From: Amycolatopsis sp. cg9
GTDB taxonomy: Bacteria > Actinomycetota > Actinomycetes > Mycobacteriales > Pseudonocardiaceae
NCBI RefSeq assembly: GCF_041346945.1
Contig: NZ_CP166850.1
Span: forward strand, 9,098,501 to 9,162,500
Length of the DNA stretch: 64,000 bases
Direction of reading: 5' to 3'
Each line of letters opens with the position of its first letter. Position 1 is the stretch's first letter. A model generated the notes under the pieces. The model did not search any database and was not told where the DNA came from. It saw only the letters and a program-made list of their open reading frames with translations. The translations under genes and the position numbers were made by a program. This document shows positions 59,140 to 64,000 of this stretch, piece by piece.

Positions 59140-59600
59140 TCCGCCGTCAACGCGCGTAGGTGGGGAGCTCGATCGCGTCCGCGGGCGGGAGAAGTCCGGC
59201 GAATCACCCATCGCGTCGAGCACGCGCGGTGTTTCCCAGCCGGCGCCGGCGTAGGTGCGGCGCAGGAAGTCTTGCTGTGCGGGCAATTGCCGGCGGTCGA
59301 GCCCGGGACGCGGGTCCAGGAAGGACAGGCTGGCGCGGGTGGTGCCCTGGTGGTCGGGGCGGAGGAGGACCACGCGGCGGCCGGGGGGGCGTTGTACCAG
59401 CGGGCCCGGCGTTCGTCGGAGGTGGTGCGGGGAATGGTGAAGTAGGCGGTGTAAAGGCCGAACGAGCGGGTGCGGGCGAGGTCGGCGAAGACGTAGTCGA
59501 TGTCGTCTCGGGTGTGCTGGTGAAGCAGGTCGGCGAGGGCGGGGCCGGCGATGCCGGCGCCGGAGATCAGGATGTTGCGGGACAAGGAAATTCTCTTCAC
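59140..59600 (-). pseudogene. Broken FAD-dependent monooxygenase gene
   Basis: Starts plausibly at GTG 59600: ISLSRNILISGAGIAGPALA is an N-terminal FAD motif. It jumps within a few residues to DYVFADLARTRSFGLYTAYF, which in relatives lies well over 100 residues further on, so a large deletion has occurred. A frameshift near 59395 then moves the rest (VVLLRPDHQGTTRASLSFLD, LRRTYAGAGWETPRVLDAMG) to another frame, and the C-terminus is missing. It may once have been part of the adjacent efflux operon. Confidence 0.75.
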
Positions 59601-59614
59601 GGAGCAGTGCGGGG

Positions 59615-61087
59615 TCAGCGGAAGCCGTCGGCGGCGAGGGAGGACGGCGCGGCCCTCACCGGCGTGGCGTCGGTGTCGTCGGGGCGGGCGCGCCGGGGGA
59701 ACAGCGGTGAGATGAGCAGGAACAGCGCGATGACGATCGCCTGGACGACGAGGGCGTCGCGGAAGCTGTCGGTGGCCTGGCCGGTGAGGGCGCCGGCGAA
59801 GAACACGGTGCTGAACACCGCGACACCGACCGACCCCCCGATCGATTGGACCGCGGACAGCACACCGGAGGCGGAGCCGACTTCGTCGTCGTCGACGGCG
59901 CCGAGCACGGTGTTGAACACCGCGGCGATCACGATGCCCGCGCCGATGCCCGCGACGGTGCCGCCGGGCACGATCTGCCAGATCGTGAAACCGGTGGTGT
60001 CGGCCAGGGCGAACCACAACCACGCGACACCGGCGAGCTGGACGGCGGCCCCGGCCTGCAACACCCTACGGCCGAGCTTGGCGGCGAGCAGCCCGCCGCT
60101 GATGCCGCCGCCGACGGCGGTCCCCAGCGCGACCGGGAGGTTGCCGAGCCCGGCCTGCCCGGCGGTGAACCCCTGACCGAGCTGCAGGAAGAACGTCAGC
60201 ACCAGCTGGGTGCCGATGAGCCCGCCGAAGAACAGCGCGACCGCGACCAGTCCGACGGTGAACGCGGACTTGCCGAACAGGCTCGGGGTGACCAGCGGCG
60301 CACGATCCCGGCGCACAGCGGAACGCTGCCACAGCGCGAATCCCGCGTAACCGATCGCCGCGGCCGACAACGACAGCCACGTCCACAGCGGCCACCCCGA
60401 GGACTGCCCCTCGTTGAGCGGGAGAACGAGCAACGCCGAGGCCGCGGCGACGAGCACCGCGCCGACCACGTCCACTCGCAGCGTCCTGGTTGCGCTGCCG
60501 CGGGGCACCAGCCGCCAGGCCGTCGCCAGCGCGGCGAGCCCGACGGGGACGTTGACCAGGAACACCAGCCGCCAGCCGAGGCCGAACAGGTCCCAGTCGA
60601 CCAGCGCGCCGCCCAGCACCGGGCCGAGCACGCCGCCGAGGCCGAGCACCGGGCCGAAGACGGCGAGGGCCTTCGTGAGCTCCCGGGGAGTGAGGTTGTC
60701 GCGCAGGATGCCCAGCCCCTGGGGCAGCATCATCGCCCCGGCCACGCCCTGGACCAGCCGGAAGGCGATCAGCACGCCGATGCTCGGCGCGATCGCGCAC
60801 AGCAGCGACGCGAGGGTGAAGGCCACGAGCCCGAACAGGAACATGGGCCGCCGGCCGAAGCGGTCACCGAGCCGTCCACCCAGCACCAGGCCCGCGCCGA
60901 GAGTCAAGGCGTAGCCGCCGATGACCCACTGCAACCCGACCGGGCTCGCGCCCAGGGACCGCTCCAGCGCCGGTCCCGCCACGTTGACGATCGTCGAGTC
61001 GAGCAGATCCATCAGCTCGACGACGAGCACGGTGGCCAGCAGCCACCACACCGCCCGCGGCGATGTCTTGTTCTCCGGTGCGGACAT
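59615..61087 (-). CDS. MFS drug efflux transporter, DHA2 (14-helix) type
   Basis: 490 residues, about 14 hydrophobic helices. Motif A is GGRLGDRFGRRPMFLFG, and the DHA2 signature ELMDLLDSTIVNVAGPALE is in helix 1. Motif C-like GPVLGLGGVLGPVLGGALVD is in helix 5. It exports drugs or dyes by proton exchange. GGAGAG precedes ATG 61087. It follows a marR gene on the same strand, with a hairpin in the 114-bp gap. Confidence 0.93.
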   Translation of the reverse strand: MSAPENKTSPRAVWWLLATVLVVELMDLLDSTIVNVAGPALERSLGASPVGLQWVIGGYALTLGAGLVLGGRLGDRFGRRPMFLFGLVAFTLASLLCAIAPSIGVLIAFRLVQGVAGAMMLPQGLGILRDNLTPRELTKALAVFGPVLGLGGVLGPVLGGALVDWDLFGLGWRLVFLVNVPVGLAALATAWRLVPRGSATRTLRVDVVGAVLVAAASALLVLPLNEGQSSGWPLWTWLSLSAAAIGYAGFALWQRSAVRRDRAPLVTPSLFGKSAFTVGLVAVALFFGGLIGTQLVLTFFLQLGQGFTAGQAGLGNLPVALGTAVGGGISGGLLAAKLGRRVLQAGAAVQLAGVAWLWFALADTTGFTIWQIVPGGTVAGIGAGIVIAAVFNTVLGAVDDDEVGSASGVLSAVQSIGGSVGVAVFSTVFFAGALTGQATDSFRDALVVQAIVIALFLLISPLFPRRARPDDTDATPVRAAPSSLAADGFR

Positions 61088-61123
61088 GGTTCTCTCCAGA
61101 TTCTGGTGCCGGTGCTCGTTTTC

Positions 61124-61173
61124 CGGGCGCGTTCGAGCACCGGGCCGGCATTCGCGCAGAACGAACGCGCCCG
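61124..61173 (-). promoter_or_regulatory. Hairpin between marR and the MFS gene
   Basis: CGGGCGCGTTCG (61124-61135) and CGAACGCGCCCG (61162-61173) are perfect 12-bp arms around 26 bases. It lies in the 114-bp leader of the MFS gene, so it may terminate or attenuate transcription from marR. Confidence 0.6.
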
Positions 61174-61201
61174 GGCAGTCAGGTGGCGGTTGGCGGGCCC
61201 G

Positions 61202-61678
61202 TCAGCCCTGGGTGAAGGAATCCGCCGTGTCGGTGTAGATCTGCACGACACCGGTCAAGAACGCCTGGACGACGTCCCGGTCGCCGGGGCTCAGTGCCTC
61301 GACGAGGCCTTCCACGCCGTGCAGCAGCGGGTGCAGGTGGCCGAAGACCTGGTTCATCGACTCGGCGACCGGCTCGACCAGCACTTTGCGGCGATCGGTC
61401 GCGTGCGGGCGGCGGACGACGTGCCCGGCCTTCTCGAGCCGGTCCACGATGTGCGTGCTCGCCGCGGTGGAGACCCGCAGCCTGTCCGCGAGTTCCTTGG
61501 CGGTCAGCGGGCCGTCGGTGGTGAGGTGCTCCATCGCGGCCAGGTCCGTGGCGTTGATCCCCAGTGCGCCGCTCAAGCACTGCTCGATGACCCGCGTCAA
61601 GACGCCCACCTCTTGCAGGCGCTCCATCACCGCGTTGCCCACGCCTGGTGACTCGGCCCGCCACGTGAAGGAAGCCAT
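61202..61678 (-). CDS. MarR family repressor
   Basis: 158 residues with a winged HTH at about 45-110 (INATDLAAMEHLTTDGPLTA, LADRLRVSTAASTHIVDRLE) and basic wing RRPHATDRRKVLV. It probably represses itself and the downstream MFS exporter until a drug binds. A 37-bp palindrome lies 14 bp before its ATG at 61678. Confidence 0.93.
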   Translation of the reverse strand: MASFTWRAESPGVGNAVMERLQEVGVLTRVIEQCLSGALGINATDLAAMEHLTTDGPLTAKELADRLRVSTAASTHIVDRLEKAGHVVRRPHATDRRKVLVEPVAESMNQVFGHLHPLLHGVEGLVEALSPGDRDVVQAFLTGVVQIYTDTADSFTQG

Positions 61679-61691
61679 GCGAGAAGACTAA

Positions 61692-61728
61692 CACCTTAAG
61701 TCACTAACTAAGTTAGCAACTTAAGGTG
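61692..61728 (-). promoter_or_regulatory. Large nested palindrome, MarR operator
   Basis: Outer arms CACCTTAAGT (61692-61701) and ACTTAAGGTG (61719-61728) and inner arms CTAACT (61704-61709) and AGTTAG (61711-61716) are all perfect and share one centre at 61710. Only two bases on each side between the arms do not pair. The site is AT-rich against a G/C background and lies just upstream of marR. Confidence 0.85.
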
Positions 61729-61766
61729 ATAGATGACACCCGCGTCGAGAACCCGTTCCCGTGGGA

Positions 61767-62558
61767 CTACGCCGGGTTCTCCGCGACGGCGAGGTAGTCC
61801 GTGTAGATCTGCGGCGAACCCGAGAACGAGGCCAGCTGCTTCCACTCCTCGTACATCTGCTTGGTGTCGCGGTGGGCGGCCGCGAACTGCGCGGCCTCGC
61901 CGGTGGCGATGTCGGGCTCGGGGTAGAACACGTCCAGCGCGTCCAGGCTCGCGATCTCCATCATCATCACGTACTGGTCGAGGCGGTTGCCCCGCTCGCC
62001 CTTGAGCACGTGGAACCGCCAGTCCGGGTAGTCGTCGATCCGGTGGTGGTTCTCGGCGATGAAGCGGTCGAACACCTCCTCGGTCACACCGGCGCGCAGC
62101 GCCAGGTTGTGGATCCCGACGACCCGGGCGACGGGCTCCTCCCCCGGGCGGTCGCGGTAGCGGGGGCCGGGCGTGACCGTGCTCCGCGGATTGTCGGCCA
62201 GCAGCCGGTAGTCGGTGAACAACGTCGGCAGCTCACCGAACGTGCCCAGCCGCCGCCACCGCGCCAGCACCGCCTCCGCCTCCGGGTGCCGCGCCCAGAA
62301 CTCCCGGGCCGGCTCGGTCTGCTCACCCCGGGCCGTGACGTAGCGGTCGCGCTGCTCGGCGCTCTCGATCTCGTACAACATCAGGTACTGCCCGGTCCGC
62401 TCTCCGCGCAACCCGCGCAGCAGAGTCCACCGCCACCCCGGGTACACGGGCAGGTGAACGCCTTCACCACGCACGAAGGTCTCGAACTCCTCCGGCGTGA
62501 CACCAGCCTCCGTGTCGATGGCGATGTACTGGAAAGTGAACACCGACGAGCGTCCCAT
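61767..62558 (-). CDS. Protein with duplicated alpha-beta-barrel (NIPSNAP-like) domains
   Basis: 263 residues from ATG 62558 (a TTG at 62567 is possible). Two similar halves: YPGWRWTLLRGLRGERTGQY followed by LMLYEIES in the first, and YPDWRFHVLKGERGNRLDQY followed by VMMMEIAS in the second. Each half is about 110 residues and looks like a dimeric alpha-beta-barrel unit, so the protein is an internal duplication forming its own dimer. Function unknown. It lies upstream of marR on the same strand with the palindrome between, so it is probably a separate unit. The 215 bp upstream of it hold no gene I can see. Confidence 0.7.
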   Translation of the reverse strand: MGRSSVFTFQYIAIDTEAGVTPEEFETFVRGEGVHLPVYPGWRWTLLRGLRGERTGQYLMLYEIESAEQRDRYVTARGEQTEPAREFWARHPEAEAVLARWRRLGTFGELPTLFTDYRLLADNPRSTVTPGPRYRDRPGEEPVARVVGIHNLALRAGVTEEVFDRFIAENHHRIDDYPDWRFHVLKGERGNRLDQYVMMMEIASLDALDVFYPEPDIATGEAAQFAAAHRDTKQMYEEWKQLASFSGSPQIYTDYLAVAENPA

Positions 62559-62773
62559 TGCGTCCAATCTCGAGCCGGGAAGAGGAACGCGCGTCCGCCA
62601 AGCACGACCCCCGTATTACATCCTGCCCGCTCCGAAGCAACGGCGCCCGCGAACCCTCCCCCGCCGGACGCGATCCGACGAGCCCCAAGTCTGTGAAGAT
62701 CAACTTCTCCCTCCCGGGGGGCCGAAGACCAGCGGGCCCTACCGGCCTGGCTCGCGTAACCGCCGCGCGCCGG

Positions 62774-64000
62774 TCAGCCGTCCACCTCCATGGCGTCCGG
62801 GTCGGCGGCCCAGCCCGGTCCGCGGCCGGCGCGCTGCTGGCCGGCCATCTGCTGCATGCGTTCCTGCTGCGCCTGGATCCGGTCCCGCACCGCCTGGTCC
62901 GACATGTCGACGTCCTTGACGTCGTCGTCCCAGTACTTCTGCTTGTCCGCGTCGGTCGGCTGCCCGAGGCGGTGGCCCATCTCCTTGTCGTGGATGAACA
63001 TCGGCATGTCCTCTTTGGACACGTTGGCGCCGTCCCGCACGACGTCGCGCGCCGTGTGCATCTCGATGACGTCGTCGTGCGAGACCGGCGGGGTGTGGGT
63101 GGTGCCGCCCGGCACACCGACACCGCCGGTGCCGTCGCTGTACTCGACCGACTTGCCCTCCATCTTGTCCACCATGTGGTGGTAGGAGTCGTCGGCGACC
63201 TTGCCCTGGACCGTGCCCGCGGTCGGCCGGAAGCTGTCCCGCTCGGGAGCGGGCTCCATCTTGTGCGTCTGTTTCGGCTCGTTCGGTGTCTCGATGTCGT
63301 TCTTGTAATCCGGGTTGGGCTCCCAGGCGTGGACCTTCTTGGGCTCGTCCGGGGTCATGTCCTTGCTGACGAAGTCGGGGTTGTCCACCATCGTGGGCTT
63401 CGTGTGCTGGTGGGCGTAGGTGAGCTGGTTGAGCTGGACGCCGTCGCTCGGCCGGCCTTCCCGCAACGTGTTGCCGAGGGATTCGCGGTAGGTGTCGGCG
63501 TTGAACCCCGAGCCGTCCTTCTCGCCGCGCACGCCGGTGCCGATGTTGTCGCGGTGCGCCTGCGCCGACTCCTGGTAAGCGGGAGCGTCGTCTTCCATGC
63601 GCCTGGCGTCCTTGATGTTGGCGGCTTCGTCCGCGGTTTTCGGCCCGCGGTCGCCGGCCTTGACGCCGTCACGGATCTGGGTTTCGTGGGCGTTCGCCCG
63701 CTGGAACTCGTCGCCGCCGATGGCCTTGTACCCGATCGGGTGCTCGGACTCGTGCGTCTTGCCGCTGACGAGCTTGTTCGGGTCCTTCCAGGTCGAGTCG
63801 TTCTTGATCTCGTTCTGGTACTTCTCCCAGGTGCGCGCCTGCTCGTGTTTCGTCGTGCCGTACGAGCCGTCGGACTTCGCGGGGTTGCCGTCCGGCTTGG
63901 TCTTCACCTTGGGCGGCTTCTTGCTCGGCCCCGCGCCACCGCTACCGACCAACTGCTGCTTCGCCTTGCTCACCTTGGACTTCGAGGAACCGGAGGCGGC
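62774..64000 (-). CDS. Highly hydrophilic protein, N-terminus outside window
   Basis: 409 residues are visible and the frame stays open to the window edge. An ATG exists at 63973, but the codons before it (AASGSSKSKVSK) read as protein, so I treat the gene as partial. It is rich in Lys, Asp, Gln and His and has no signal or membrane segment. A conserved-looking core has ESEHPIGYKAIGGDEFQRAN and YQESAQAHRDNIGTG, which could be a metal-binding enzyme site. A middle region repeats a PNPDYKND/PNEPKQTH-like motif. The C-terminus is Gln/Arg-rich (RIQAQQERMQQMAGQQRAGR). It may be a toxin or contractile-injection cargo, but this is only a guess. Confidence 0.65.
   Translation of the reverse strand, partial: AASGSSKSKVSKAKQQLVGSGGAGPSKKPPKVKTKPDGNPAKSDGSYGTTKHEQARTWEKYQNEIKNDSTWKDPNKLVSGKTHESEHPIGYKAIGGDEFQRANAHETQIRDGVKAGDRGPKTADEAANIKDARRMEDDAPAYQESAQAHRDNIGTGVRGEKDGSGFNADTYRESLGNTLREGRPSDGVQLNQLTYAHQHTKPTMVDNPDFVSKDMTPDEPKKVHAWEPNPDYKNDIETPNEPKQTHKMEPAPERDSFRPTAGTVQGKVADDSYHHMVDKMEGKSVEYSDGTGGVGVPGGTTHTPPVSHDDVIEMHTARDVVRDGANVSKEDMPMFIHDKEMGHRLGQPTDADKQKYWDDDVKDVDMSDQAVRDRIQAQQERMQQMAGQQRAGRGPGWAADPDAMEVDG

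Noticed and set aside
60066..60800. Frames overlapping the MFS exporter in other registers
   Set aside because: Shadows of a well-defined 14-helix transporter.

Overview
The window reads as chromosomal DNA of a high-GC actinobacterium. Third codon positions are almost all G or C, GTG starts are common, and neighbouring genes overlap by ATGA or GTGA. The mix of a SARP regulator, a large LuxR (LAL) regulator, GAF-ANTAR, Asp23 and WYL genes, together with a recurrent GTCCACAGTGGAC palindrome, suggests Pseudonocardiaceae (Amycolatopsis-like). The genus is inferred. I saw no rRNA, CRISPR array or intact insertion sequence, and recognised no tRNA.

Region 1 (1-22.5 kb) is a nonribosomal peptide gene cluster, and its left end lies outside the window. 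A leftward operon encodes an amidase, an acyl-CoA dehydrogenase (ACAD) fusion protein, a second ACAD/DszC-like flavoprotein and an A-PCP-C NRPS. A rightward operon encodes a C-A-PCP NRPS, a free PCP, an MbtH protein, an MFS exporter, a Rieske oxygenase, a free A domain, a second free PCP, an ACAD, a half-size ACAD and an unknown protein. A SARP/AfsR-type regulator and a stand-alone condensation protein close it. The 7.1-7.46 kb divergent promoter holds two TGAAAGG-type direct repeats with 11-bp period, one per direction, each 9 bp from a -10 hexamer. This strongly suggests SARP control of both operons. The free A/PCP/paired-ACAD/Rieske set looks like a device for oxidising a carrier-bound amino acid.

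Region 2 (22.5-32.4 kb) starts with decayed DNA and a YwqG-like gene. A TetR-controlled, translationally coupled catabolic operon follows (two alpha/beta hydrolases, FAD hydroxylase, amidohydrolase, second TetR). Next is a YCII-cupin gene pair divergent from a third TetR gene, with repeated palindromic operators between them.

Region 3 (32.5-42 kb) is a stress and envelope region: a STAS protein with a sigma-region-4-like partner, a fatty acid desaturase, a transaldolase with an internal deletion, small membrane proteins, an Asp23/AmaP alkaline-shock operon and a GAF-ANTAR regulator.

Region 4 (42-64 kb) is mixed: secreted lipase, alpha/beta hydrolases, a membrane ACT-GNAT fusion, a WYL regulator, a LAL regulator beside an unknown protein whose promoter carries twin AGGG-N4-CCCT sites, an ECF sigma/RskA pair, a DUF4397 protein with class F sortase, a marR-MFS efflux operon with a large palindrome, a duplicated alpha-beta-barrel protein, and part of a very hydrophilic protein. 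Fragments of FAD monooxygenase and MFS genes mark several decay sites.
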